A DNA stretch of 64,000 nucleotides from contig CM060857.1 of the NCBI GenBank assembly GCA_030737835.1, forward strand, positions 6,202,746-6,266,745, read 5' to 3'. Shown here one piece after another: positions 1 to 9,180 of this stretch. The DNA comes from Acorus gramineus (lineage: Eukaryota; Streptophyta; Magnoliopsida; Acorales; Acoraceae). The notes beneath the pieces are model-generated. The model saw only the letters and a list, made by a program, of their open reading frames with translations. It was not told the DNA's origin and ran no database searches. The translations under genes and the position numbers were made by a program. How positions within the stretch are numbered: the first letter of the stretch is position 1; each line of letters opens with the position of its first letter.

Positions 1-240
1 TGTTGGTGGTTGTCGATCTCGTTAAGGCGTTGGAGGTTGAAGCTCGTATTTTATTTCCGGAGCACTAGACTTGTGTAAAAGGTGTTGGTCATTTCTTTGG
101 CATGTAGAGGACCCATATGTATGATAGTGTGGATATATCTAAATTAAGTTGTTTTTGATGTATATTGAATTTACGTCGGACTTTAGCATTGACAATAAAT
201 GTATAATTATGGGATGTATTAGTATGTTCTCTGGATGAAG

Positions 241-278
<38 letters not shown>

Positions 279-356
279 CTCTGAGATTCGAGGAATTTAG
301 TTAACGCACCCGGATTTCACGCTTCAAAACGGGGCCGTGGATCCTGGGGCGTTACA
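1..356 (+). repeat. 3' end of a B-family LTR (truncated by window edge)
   Basis: Seen: this stretch is the reverse complement of 37538-37865, matching closely over its length except for a poly-A/TA insertion. It ends in GGGGCGTTACA at 356, the same terminus (as reverse complement, TGTAACGCCCC) that opens the copy at 37538. I read it as the last ~350 bp of a long LTR whose other end begins TGTAGATACCCC. No open reading frame is credible here. The element continues to the left of the window, so no target duplication can be checked. Confidence 0.7.
238..278. repeat. poly(A) followed by (TA)n microsatellite
   Basis: A run of about 17 A is followed by about 11 TA dinucleotides inside the B-family LTR fragment. 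The matching position in the copy at 37538 lacks it, so it arose after the copies separated. Confidence 0.85.
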
Positions 357-836
357 AGCTGTTCCCTATTAGGCGGCTAATTCCCACTAGCCAACCCCCA
401 CCTACACCCTGACTTTCTAAACATCCCTTTGTCAAGTCCCGAAGCAAAAAAGGATTCCTGTTTTTCACCTTTGTGTACGGCAAGCCCGTATCTCAGAGCA
501 AAGACTCCACAAACTCCCCCACGAAGGCGATCAAATCCAACCCCATCTTTTCCTGCTTTTTTTTAAAAAGCAGGTGGCGATCACTACACCCCATGAATCC
601 TCCTGAGGAGCCGTCGGACACCCAGCAAGGAACCACACCCTTCCACCTTTCTGAGAGACGATCCAGCCGGGCCCGCAGGGCGCAATTGGATCCAAATCCC
701 AGAGAAACCCCCACACACGCCCAAAAAGAAGACCGAGTCTTCTTTTCTCTTTTTTTTGGAGGCCTCCCAACAGTAGCCGAAGCGGACACCGAACCCCCCT
801 CCCCTCTGAAAAACGATACCGACAAACCTGGCGATC
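357..836 (+). repeat. internal B-family LTR fragment, joined out of order
   Basis: Seen: the stretch is the reverse complement of roughly 38080-38545, with recognisable blocks in the same order (AGGCGGCTAATT, the AAGCAGGTGGCGATCACTAC block, GGAGGCCTCCCAACAG, AAAACGATACCGACA). In the reference copy this part lies on the other side of the 37538-37865 block, so the order here is permuted: an LTR terminus at 356 is followed directly by LTR interior. This implies two B copies fused by deletion, or a nested insertion whose edges were lost. The open frames across it on both strands are not conserved in the other copies and I do not treat them as genes. Confidence 0.65.
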
Positions 837-1221
837 ACAGTTGTCACTCCCCATGCGTCCCCGAGACGTGGCAAAATATAACATAATATCAGCTATCCAT
901 ACCTGAGGTCAATAAAGACACCAACAACAATCCACAAGGCGGCAAGGCAAGATAATGATAACTGACTGAAAAGCGGAAGCATAATATATAACAATGTCTG
1001 TAAATCAAAAACATTATTACAGACCCGAATACACAATGAATGTCCTGTTAAAGGCAAGTCTAGACCAAAGAAAATACAACCTGTGCCACATGCACGATTT
1101 ACAAAGCATAAAATGACTCTAGGAATGCTGACAGCCTCGCACTCGCCACCCGCCGGCAGAACGCTCCACGCCCATAAGACCACGCCACAGGAAAGCTTCA
1201 GCTCCACGCCCAACACTACCC

Positions 1222-2873
1222 CTGAAAAGAAACAGTATGCGAGGGGTGAGCTACAAGCTCAGTGAGTGGCTGGAAACCAATCACCATTCTACAGTTCAAC
1301 ACATAATCAATTTTCTTTCAAGGAAAACATGGGTAGAAACCCAATGGATAACAGGGTCACGCGGCGGCGCGACCAACCTCACCCCCACCCTCACTCCCGG
1401 AGGGAGTCTTTTGGGACTTATGGGGAGAGACCATACCGTCAGTCGAAGAGACCCGGATTTACTGGTCTAGAGACCATGCCGTCGGTCGAAGAGACCCGAA
1501 TTTACTGGTCTACTCAACACTACTGGATCATCTACATCTAGATAATCGCCCATCGATGTCCTTCAACATCCATCATGAGACCGGACCCAACATCTATTGG
1601 AACGGTCGAACAACGAATGGGTCACGAGGCGACGCGTCTTCGCCTCATCCACACCCTCACTCCTGAAAGGAGACATCTTGGGACTTTGGGAAGAGACTTA
1701 GACTGCTCTACACCCCTGGTCCACCGGTAGCCTCTCCCACCCTCGTGGCCTCCGCCTAGTCCTCTGACAGGTATAGCCAACGCCGGGGAGTTCCTACATC
1801 GGATCCAACGAAGGGGAGAACGATTCCACGCTCGCGACATCATTCATTAACCCTCTCCCGGGTAGTATCTACAACCCGATCTCCTCAACTCACCGCTCTA
1901 CACCCTTGGTCCACCGGTAGCCTCTCCCACCCTCGTGGCCTCCGCCTAGTCCTCTGACAGGTATAGCCAACACCGGGGAGTTCCTACATCGGATCCAACG
2001 AAAGGGAGAACGATCCCATGTTCGCAAAGCGAAACCCAATGGAAAACAACCACTCTCGATACTCGCTTATCGAGATATCACACACATGCATAACAACAAC
2101 CAACACACTCATATTAACCTTAAAGTAGTCATAGTCCCTAAACGGGAGTAACTACACAAGTTAGAGGGTCATAAAAATCGCCGATCCACCCCACGCTCAC
2201 CCTTTAGGGGTGTCATGGGTCTTTTCAGACTAGGCCGCTCTCCACCCCTGGTCCACCCGGTAGCCTCTCCTCCACTCCGTAGCTTGCCTGGTATACTCCC
2301 ACGATCAGCACAGTCCGACGCATCGGAGGTACCTACAGATGGGAGCCCTCTGTCAGGACAGCCTGTCTAACGCTGGGGAGTCCCTACATCGGATCCAACC
2401 AAAAGGAGAAGACAGCCTACTCACGCGCGTACGATCCTGTTGGATCCGTCGACAACGATTTCTAACACTACTAATGTCATGAATTCTCAAGAATTCCTCC
2501 AGGGCGCATAACTAAGATGCGGGGAAACCTATATTATAACCACAAGGTTATAATATTCTCTAAGGCATGCTTACAACAATATAATCACATAATCCCATCT
2601 TGATTTAAATAAATTAAACTAAATGGGAACATGCATAGTCGGGGTTTTCCAATTAAGGACAAGATTACTAAACATGCATAGGCCGCTATACATGATATAA
2701 GGGTGCATATCCCTAGCATACAAAGTCTAAGGTGGCATGGACATATCATATTAATCATGCATGCATAGCTTTTACATATTAAAGCTAGGGGGCCCCATCG
2801 ATGCGCGACGCGCGTCTATGCGGGTCAAGCGCATCCCTAGAGAGGGGGGGGGGATTGGAATCAAACCACTCAC
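1222..2873 (-). other. Putative leader intron 2 of the LTR transcript
   Basis: Read on the - strand, a GTAAG|GTGAGTGG donor lies at 2873/2872 and a TTTCTTTTCAG|GG acceptor at 1223/1222. The same two sites occur at matching places in the other A-family LTRs. This is a sequence-based inference with no transcript evidence. Confidence 0.5.
1705..2025. repeat. ~190-bp tandem duplication in solo LTR
   Basis: The block beginning GCTCTACACCC at 1705 (CCACCGGTAGCCTCTCCC, then CATCGGATCCAACGAA) begins again at 1895 with few changes, breaking off near 2025. The equivalent region of the LTR at 24423 is present once, so the duplication is private to this copy. Confidence 0.8.
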
Positions 2874-2912
2874 CTTACGACCCGGGACCTCGCGCATCCC
2901 ATCCGACGAGAT
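2874..2912 (-). other. Putative 39-nt mini-exon in LTR leader
   Basis: On the - strand the 39 nt are bordered by CTACCTTGCAG on the 5' side and GTGAGTGG on the 3' side, both close to plant splice consensus. The block (ATCTCGTCGGATGGG...) is far better conserved between A-family LTRs than the DNA on either side. It is an inferred exon; it could instead be a short conserved cis-element. Confidence 0.5.
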
Positions 2913-2949
2913 CTGCAAGGTAGGGGCATCCAACTGGTGAGAACCCAAT

Positions 2950-3420
2950 ACTCGGACAAGCATGCATACGGACTCGCACGCATGCGAGCACGCACGTACG
3001 CACGCGAGTCCGAGTGCCCCGACACCTACCCGAACCCTTGGGCAGCCACACGCATGGCCCCCCGCACGCGCACGCACGAATGTGCACGCACGCACGCACC
3101 CCAGCACCATCGGCGCACTGCCGCGCGCCTGCCCGCGCCCTCGCGCAGCACCCCACGCACGCCCCAACACGCGCACGCGCACGCAAGCTCGCGCGCACTG
3201 GTCCCCAGCCCCGCGCCCAGGTGCATGCCCAGGCGCACTGCTCTCGCGCGCACCCCCGCTCGCGCCAGCGCCTGCGCGCACCCGCGCGACCACTCCGCGC
3301 GCACCCGCTCACTCGTGCGCACGCGCCCGCGCGCGTCTGCGCGCCCGACTGCGCCTGCCAGCGCCTGCCTGCGCGCGCGCCTGCGCGCGCACGCGCGCAG
3401 ACGACCCGAAACGCGCGCCC
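2950..3420. repeat. Alternating CG/CA (CGCGCA-type) low-complexity tract
   Basis: About 470 bp are dominated by alternating pyrimidine-purine steps (CACGCACGCG, CGCGCGCCTG). All six frames stay open over hundreds of bases and translate into Arg/Ala/His- or Arg/Ala/Gly/Cys-rich strings, which is the expected artefact of such DNA and not a gene. The tract sits at the same place in every full A-family LTR in the window. Confidence 0.9.
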
Positions 3421-3436
3421 AGCCAACCCTAACCCC

Positions 3437-3636
3437 ATTTTAACCCTTCCCCACCCCTCACACACTCTCTAACCCCTATGCATGGCATGCATGAACACCC
3501 TAAGCAACCCAACAACCCTAAAAATCAAAAAGAACCATTTTAACCCTCCCCAACCCCTCACACACTCTCTAACCCCTATGCATGGCATGCATGAACACCC
3601 TAAGCATCCCAACAACCCTAAAAATCAAAAAGAAGG
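3437..3636. repeat. 100-bp tandem duplication
   Basis: Two units of 100 bp (CACACACTCTCTAACCCC, then ATGCATGGCATGCATGAAC) follow each other nearly without change at 3437 and 3537. The LTRs at 24423 and 31338 carry one diverged unit. Confidence 0.85.
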
Positions 3637-3980
3637 GGAAGAGGACTTACCAAAAGAGGGAAACGGAAAGGGGGAGGTGCGGGGCTCTCGACACGCCCAC
3701 GGCCACCTCAACCACCACCACCACCACCACCTCTTCGGCCTCCTCAGCCTCCTCTTTGGCTGCAAATCAGGGGGGGGGGAATCCATGTAAAGGAACTTGA
3801 GAGAGGGGAGAACAAACAACAACAATACATAAGCACAAACCTTCTCCAACACTTCCTCCACCACCATCTCCTTCTCATTGAGACATATCAACAAACACAT
3901 GGGGGGCTTGAATGAGAGAAAGAGAGGGCCAAAAATTAGGCGTGGAAGTGAGAGGGGAAGAGAGAGAGAGGGGGAGAAGA

Positions 3981-3987
3981 TATTTAT
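3981..3987 (-). promoter_or_regulatory. TATA-like box of the solo LTR
   Basis: On the - strand, GAATAAATATCTTCTCCC lies about 480 bp from the LTR's 5' border and just ahead of a CT-rich stretch. The LTRs at 24423 and 31338 carry GATAAATACCTCTC at the same place, and the copy at 5649 carries a full TATATAAA. This suggests where U3 ends and R begins. Confidence 0.45.
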
Positions 3988-4474
3988 TCCACAAATATCT
4001 AAAGGGGGAATGACTAAGTTGCCCTTTGACTAGAAATTCTGCACATGCTTCACTGGAACAGCCATAACTTCCTCAATATAGCTCCGAATTGCACAATCCA
4101 ATTCCCATGGAAAGCCGAGAAGATTATCTACAACTTTCATGTTCATGCCAAGATCAAATATTCCCTCTAGCTAATCCAAAATTTGAGCTAAACATAGAAC
4201 ATGGCTGCTGCCAGAATTTCCATCCCCGGGGTATACTTGGAAAAATACCCATAACTTTTACTACAAGAATCCAGTTGATCTAATTCCACTTCTGTACGAA
4301 ATCTAACTCAAAACTGGACATCTCATAATAAAATCATATTTAAACCTTTTCATCTTGGATTTTAACAAAATCAAATCCAAATACCAAATCAGGAATACAT
4401 AACTTAGAGGAAAAAAAATTATGTACCCAAATTTTCAAACAGAGCACTCCAAGTGACACAGGCACAACAACAGT

Positions 4475-4776
4475 GGGACATCCCACGTGAAAAACAACAA
4501 AAGGTAATCCTCTTCTGCCTCCTTCCAAAACTTGACAAAACCCTTCCACTCCTTTCGAAAAATCAAAATTTTCCCGTCTTCCAAGTCAGACCCTCTTCTA
4601 CTTTGCATCACAACATCCTATATTGCTTTAAGCTGCACACAGCTGCACACCCTTTAGTGCTTTCTTCACACTCCCTTACTGCTTTAAGCTGCACACTGCT
4701 GTGCATCCTTTACTACTTTATCACACCCTTTACTGCTTTAAACTTGCATTCATTCACTCTTGAACTATTCAACATC
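4475..4776 (+). other. 5' untranslated part of a Tat/Ogre-like gypsy element
   Basis: About 300 bp lie between the solo LTR and the gag start, with imperfect repeats of TGCTTTAAGCTGCACAC (4623-4745). There is no recognisable primer-binding site. It is continuous with gag and therefore probably the leader of the host element; the corresponding LTR may be one of the B-family pieces at 1-836, but that link is inference. Confidence 0.4.
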
Positions 4777-5643
4777 ATGGAAGGTTACACCGAAGAGGAC
4801 ATAGTAGAGGAGAAGGTCAAACAGAGAGACCAGACCGAACAGTTCTTTAGCCTCTTAGAGGAAAGGATGGCTACCTTAGGATACCAATCGGTGGAGGACA
4901 TGTTCAATGACCTCGCCAACTTTCTCCAGGCCAAGACCTTGAAGCAGGAAACCCCTATCAAGACCCACAAGGCTTTCCCTACCCCAAATACCCCACCAAC
5001 ATCCAGCTTCTCAATCAATCCGAGTCCCTTTTCATTTGCTCCACCATCCCCCGTGAATCCAATATTTTCAACCGTTTTTGCCCCAGGCCCTTACCAGGCC
5101 GCCTCCAACCTAGGACCTCTAAACAACCCTCCAAGGGCAAAAACATTGGACGAAACCATCCGTAGAATCCTCTCTGAGACTGGCCCTTCGGCCCCCAAAC
5201 ACATGTTTCTACATAATTTGAGACAGATCCCGTCAGTTAGTCTATCGGAGGGATTTAAAATCCCAAAATTTCACCAATACAACGATCATGGAGACCCAGA
5301 TATTCACTTGATTATGTTTTATCTAGATGCTCGGCCTTTTCTTGATAATCAACCTCTGTTAGTATTCCTCTTTTAGAAATCATTGGAAGGAGAAGCACTA
5401 CAATGGTTCTCCACCCTCCCTGTATATCATTTGTCAAATTTCTTGAATTTCTCCGCTGTAAGCGAGAAATTTTTAAGCCACTACGGTTACTAGAGGGTTA
5501 GGACCCCTCTATCTCTGACCTAACCGTAGAAAGGATGAGGCCTAGGGAGGAATTCAAACAGTACGTGTCTAGGTGGCGCACCCTAGTCCACTGAACCGGC
5601 ATGCAACTCTCAGAATGTCAAGAAATTGACATGATGTTGCAGA
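4777..5643 (+). pseudogene. gag of a Tat/Ogre-like Ty3/gypsy retrotransposon, N-terminal part (broken)
   Basis: The reading starts at ATG 4777 (EGYTEEDIVEEK). Around residues 165-200 there is a retrotransposon-gag capsid motif, FKIPKFHQYNDHGDPDIHL, matching the usual pattern (K-F-x-x-Y-x-G-x-x-D-P-x-x-H). A TAG at 5374-5376 ends the frame at 200 codons, although capsid-like sequence (KSLEGEALQWFSTLP) carries straight on in the same frame after it, as expected of Gag. More stops and shifts follow after 5470. The reading is cut at 5648 by a solo LTR and resumes in frame at 9181. The product would be the capsid protein of an LTR retrotransposon; this copy cannot make it. Confidence 0.8.
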
Positions 5644-5912
5644 ACCTGTGTTATATATGTGTCACTTTTAGCCTGCTGGTAACCGTTAGAGCGTCCTGGC
5701 AGTTTTAAAAAATTTTAGGGTTTTTGATCGGAACCGCTTATTTTTGGACTGTTAGCTATCGTCCTGAGCTAGAGGACTCCGATTGGAAATCTAACTGCAT
5801 ATTTGGTGTCCTGGTGCCATTTTAGACCTCTCATGAAAATTTCATCGAATTCCGGCATCGTTTGCAAAAATTTCGCAGTTCCGGGGCGTATCCGGGTTTT
5901 TAAGTCGCGCGT

Positions 5913-5920
5913 TATATAAA
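5913..5920 (+). promoter_or_regulatory. TATA box (TATATAAA) of the LTR
   Basis: TATATAAA follows a GC-rich stretch 265 bp into the LTR and is followed ~30 nt later by CACTATTCATCATCC, a reasonable initiation region, and then a CT-rich leader. It corresponds in position to the ATAAATA boxes of the other A-family LTRs. Confidence 0.6.
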
Positions 5921-6237
5921 TGGAATTCAAAAACACCCCTACACTATTCATCATCCCTACGACGTGATTTTTCTCTCTCCCCTCTCTCTTTTTCTCACTT
6001 TCAAGCCCCCTAGAGCCCTCAAAGCTTAAAACCTAAAGCACGGGAAGTGTAGATCGGGTCCCGATCTACACACCGGTGTCTTCAAATCCCGATTCCGAGG
6101 ACTCTAGCCACTCCGTCCCCCTCTCTTTGTCCTCTGATTCGGGCCGTTTCGAGGGCCGTGGTAGATCGGGGCGTAAGAGAGCCTTTGGGAAAGGTTTCGG
6201 CGCGTGGAGAGCGTCCGGACTTCACTCCCTCCCCTTG

Positions 6238-7483
6238 GTAAGGTCTTTTTCCCCTCTTTCTTGCATAGATGTATGCTAGGAGGTGGATTTTGGGGTTGGG
6301 TGGAGGTCAGCGGCTGTGGGTGGCCGTCGGAGGGCTGTGGAGGTGGTCGGAGGTCGGTGGGTGGTGGTAGAGGTGCTCGGGAATGGGTGGGAGGTGGTCT
6401 CGGGCAGTGGTGGTGGCTGTCTCGGGCAGGGCAGCAGCACCTGGCGCGGCTGCAGGGCTGTTTGGCAGGCGCGCGGGCATGCGCGCGGGCGTGCGCGCGG
6501 GCATGCAGTGGGGGGAGATGGTGGCCAGCAGGCGCGAGTGCTGGGCGTGCTGTGCGTAGGCACGCTGGGCGCGCTGGGTGGGGCTGGCCGGGTAGTCAGG
6601 AGCAGGTGCACCAGTTTGCTGGGTGCGCGAGCGCGTGCGCGCGGGTGCGCGCGCGGGCGTGCGCTCGGGGGGTGCAGGGGGAGGCGTGCGAAGCTGGCAG
6701 GCTGCGGGCTGCGCGAGCAGGGCTGGCCGGCTGGGCAGGCCATGCTCGGGCAACTGGCAGGGGGTGCTCGGGCACCAGGCGGACGGTTCTCGGGTGGGTA
6801 GGCGAGCGGTGCTCGGGCCACTCGACGACGCGCGCAGGCAGGCAGCGCGGGCAGCAGCGCGCGCAGGCTGGCAGGCGCGCTGAGCGCGTGCTGCCAGGCG
6901 CGCTGGGTGCGTGCTGCGCGGGCGTGCGCGTGGACGCTGGGTGACGGTCCCGGGTGCTGGGCGCTGAGCGCCGGGGTGCTGGGCTGCGGGTGCTGGGTGC
7001 TGGGTTAGGGCCCGGGGCGCTGGGCGCCAGGCAGGCAGGGCGCGCGCGGGTGCTGCGCGTGGGGCGCGGGGCACTCGGGCGCGCGGCAGGCAGTCTTGGG
7101 CGCTGCGCGGGGGCGCAGTGCAGGCGGGGGTATGCGCGGGCGGTGCCCGCGGGGCGCGGGGAGGCCGTGGTGGTGCGCGCGGGGAGCGGTGAGGCGGCGG
7201 TGGTGCGCGCGAGGCGAGGCGCCGCGCGCGGGGTGCTCGCGGGCGGCGCGAGGCGTGCGGGGTGCGCGGGCTGAGGCGCGGCGGCGCGTCCGGGCGGTCG
7301 GGTGGCCGTGCGGGTGGTGGCCGGCCGTGCGGGTGGTTGTCGGAGTGCTCGGGCTAGCGTGCGTGCGGGTCGTATGCACGTTTGTCCGAGTGTTGGGTTT
7401 TGTTATGGGTTTGGTGTATTTTTGGTTGTCTCTTGTGGTAGGTATGGATTTTTAACTCACCATATTGATTGTCTGTCTTGCAG
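6238..7483 (+). other. Putative leader intron 1 (GC-rich)
   Basis: The donor is CCCCTTG|GTAAGG and the acceptor GTCTGTCTTGCAG|AT. The 1246-nt interval is almost entirely GC-rich low-complexity sequence, with a clear C/G-skewed, pyrimidine-purine alternating core from about 6450 to 7330. It is equivalent to the intervals 2913-3650 and 26969-27787 in the other copies, on the opposite strand. Confidence 0.5.
6450..7380. repeat. GC-rich alternating low-complexity tract
   Basis: About 900 bp of GCGCGCGGG/TGCGCGCGG-type sequence leave every frame open; the resulting Arg/Ala/Gly/Trp-rich translations are not genes. It is the same structural block as 2950-3420 but longer and in reverse orientation. 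Confidence 0.88.
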
Positions 7484-7519
7484 ATCTAGACGGACGGTCG
7501 CGCGACGACCCCGATTCTG
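7484..7519 (+). other. Putative 36-nt mini-exon in LTR leader
   Basis: Flanked by CTTGCAG and GTGAGTGG exactly as in the other A-family LTRs. It keeps the opening ATCT and then diverges (36 nt instead of 39), so the splice signals are better conserved than the exon body. Confidence 0.5.
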
Positions 7520-8767
7520 GTGAGTGGGACAATCCAACCCAGTAGAGAGGCGTTGTACGCACTTGGGGCGTATACCGACCTCTCCTGGGGCGCCATGGAT
7601 AAATATTACCTGCAATAATATGTAATCCATGCTTGTGTGAATTATGTGTAGAATGCATGCTACCCTAGTCCTTGCATGTTAGGGACTTGCACCCTTAGGA
7701 TATGCGTATGAGCCATGCAGCATGTCCCCTGGTTTTCATGCTAGGAAACCCCGGCCTATGCATGCGTCCTACTAGTTTATTTATTAAATTAAATGCTGGT
7801 ATCTGTTAGATCGCATGCCTTAGGATAATATTATAGGGAGGAGCCTTGCGAGGTCAACGCTGAGACCCGTGTTAGGGTACTCCGTGTTCCTTGTTTGGTT
7901 GTCGGGATGTCCTGTATCGGGACCTCGGGCTGCCCTCCCAAGGTTCTAGTCCCAATAATATTATATGTAATGATTGTATGATTGGTATAATTATTAGCAT
8001 AGTTGGTGGATATTATAGGGGAGGGGCCTTGCAAGGACAGCGGTGAGACCCGGGTTAGGGTACTCCGTGTTCCTTGTTTGGTTGTCGGGGTATCCTATAA
8101 CGGGAACTCACGCCGCCCTTCCGAGTTTCTTTCCCCCAATGATATTCTAGCCTTGCTGATTTTTGTACATGTTCCCGCATCTTGATGATGCACCTGGTTG
8201 AATTCAGAGGAATTCATGACATTTGAGTTGTAATGATATGTAGTTGGCGGATCCGAGTGGATCATATGCGTATGGATAGGCTGTTCTGTTCCCTGCGTTG
8301 GATCCGGCAGAGACTACCCCCAGCGTTAGACAGGGCCTTCCTGACAGAGGGCTCTCATTAGTAGGCACCTCCTGATTTGGTGACGGACTGTGCTGAATGT
8401 GGGAGTAGACCAGGCGGCCTACGGAGTGGAGGGAGAGACTATCGGTGGACCAAGGGTGACCAACAGCCTAGTCAGTCCCAAAATCCTATGTCACACATTG
8501 ATGGGTGAGGGTGAGGGTGTAGTGGGTTGGCGATGAGCGACCTACTGTATTTGTGAATAGATGATTATCAGTCCCAATAGCCTATGTCACCCATGGATGG
8601 GTGAGGGTGAGGGTGTGGTGGTTCGGCGAAGTACGAACCACTGGATTATGTTGTTATGTATTGATGGCTGGATAAAATAATGGAATATTGGTAAATATTG
8701 TCTATGATGCATGGGTTGTGCTGTTCACTGAGCGTGTGGCTCACCCCTCGCATATGTTTTTCCCCAG
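7520..8767 (+). other. Putative leader intron 2
   Basis: From GTGAGTGG at 7520 to the pyrimidine-rich acceptor ATGTTTTTCCCCAG at 8767. The interval is 1248 nt. The same acceptor position in the other copies reads TGTTTCTTTTCAG or TGTTTCTTTTATAG. Confidence 0.45.
7835..8140 (+). repeat. ~184-bp tandem duplication in LTR
   Basis: Two units share GTTAGGGTACTCCGTGTTCC, TTGTTTGGTTGTCGGG and the preceding GAGACCCG; the first starts near 7835 and the second near 8019. A third copy, reverse-complemented, lies at 30790-30900 inside the internal region of the complete element. Confidence 0.8.
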
Positions 8768-9180
8768 TGGTCACTGAGCCTGAGCTAGAGCCAGAGCAGC
8801 AGTTGGAGCTTTCCGAGGGATTTCTTCAGTAGCGGAGCAGCGCTACGTCCGCGAGTACCAGAGGCTATCAGCATCCCTTATCTCGGTTGTATGTATTGTA
8901 TTTCCGTGCTGAGCACGTGTTGTATATATTCAGTTGTTTCTATGTATATTGGCTCTCACAGGACATATGATTGTGTATCGAGTCTGTAATGTGTTTTGAT
9001 TACAGACTCAGTTTTTAGCTTCCGCTACATTGTGTATATATTATGTCAGCCCTGTTTGATATGTGTTGTCATTTTATTTGTGGTTTAGAGTATATATATT
9101 TGACCTCCTGTGTAGGTTTCTGATATGATATATACACTTGCCGCGTCCCGGGGTTGGCCGCCCTGGGGCGTGACAACCTG

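Larger units (their letters stand above)
2913..3650 (-). other. Putative leader intron 1 containing the CG/CA tract
   Basis: On the - strand the donor is CTTTTG|GTAAGT at 3651/3650, a near-perfect plant 5' splice site, and the acceptor is CTTGCAG at 2913. The interval is 738 nt and includes the whole alternating CG/CA tract. Confidence 0.5.
842..4469 (-). mobile_element. Solo LTR, A family (gypsy-type, 3.6 kb)
   Basis: Seen: on the - strand it starts TGTTGTGCCTGTGTCAC and ends GGAGTGACA, with a canonical TG...CA border. It is flanked by an exact 5-bp duplication ACAGT at 837-841 and 4470-4474. The body aligns block by block with the LTRs at 24423-28605 and 31338-35521 but is ~550 bp shorter and clearly diverged. 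No internal region or second LTR is attached, so it is a solo LTR left by LTR-LTR recombination. It lies in the 5' part of the decayed Tat/Ogre-like element whose gag starts at 4777. All open frames inside, including the long Arg/Ala-rich ones, are by-products of composition. Confidence 0.92.
5649..9175 (+). mobile_element. Solo LTR, A family (3.5 kb), nested in gag
   Basis: Seen: it starts TGTTATATATGTGTCAC and ends CTGGGGCGTGACA, with an exact 5-bp duplication ACCTG at 5644-5648 and 9176-9180. The gag reading frame runs on without a shift when the LTR and one ACCTG are ignored, so the insertion is nested and left no other scar. Order of parts matches the LTRs at 842, 24423 and 31338 (promoter box, donor, CG/GC-rich tract, TTGCAG acceptor, mini-exon, GTGAGTGG, final exon), but in sequence this is the most divergent of the full-length A copies and defines a separate subfamily. 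Confidence 0.92.

Noticed and set aside
473-886. 137-codon frame and overlapping opposite-strand frames
   Set aside because: It lies in B-family LTR sequence, crosses the LTR/solo-LTR junction at 842 and is not conserved in the copy at 38094-38426.
2875-3465. Long open frames on both strands rich in Arg/Ala/Gly/His, also at 26858-27703, 33773-34618 and 6204-7455
   Set aside because: They overlap in all frames over alternating CG/CA DNA, vary between copies, have no domain, and stop being open where the tract ends. They are composition artefacts.
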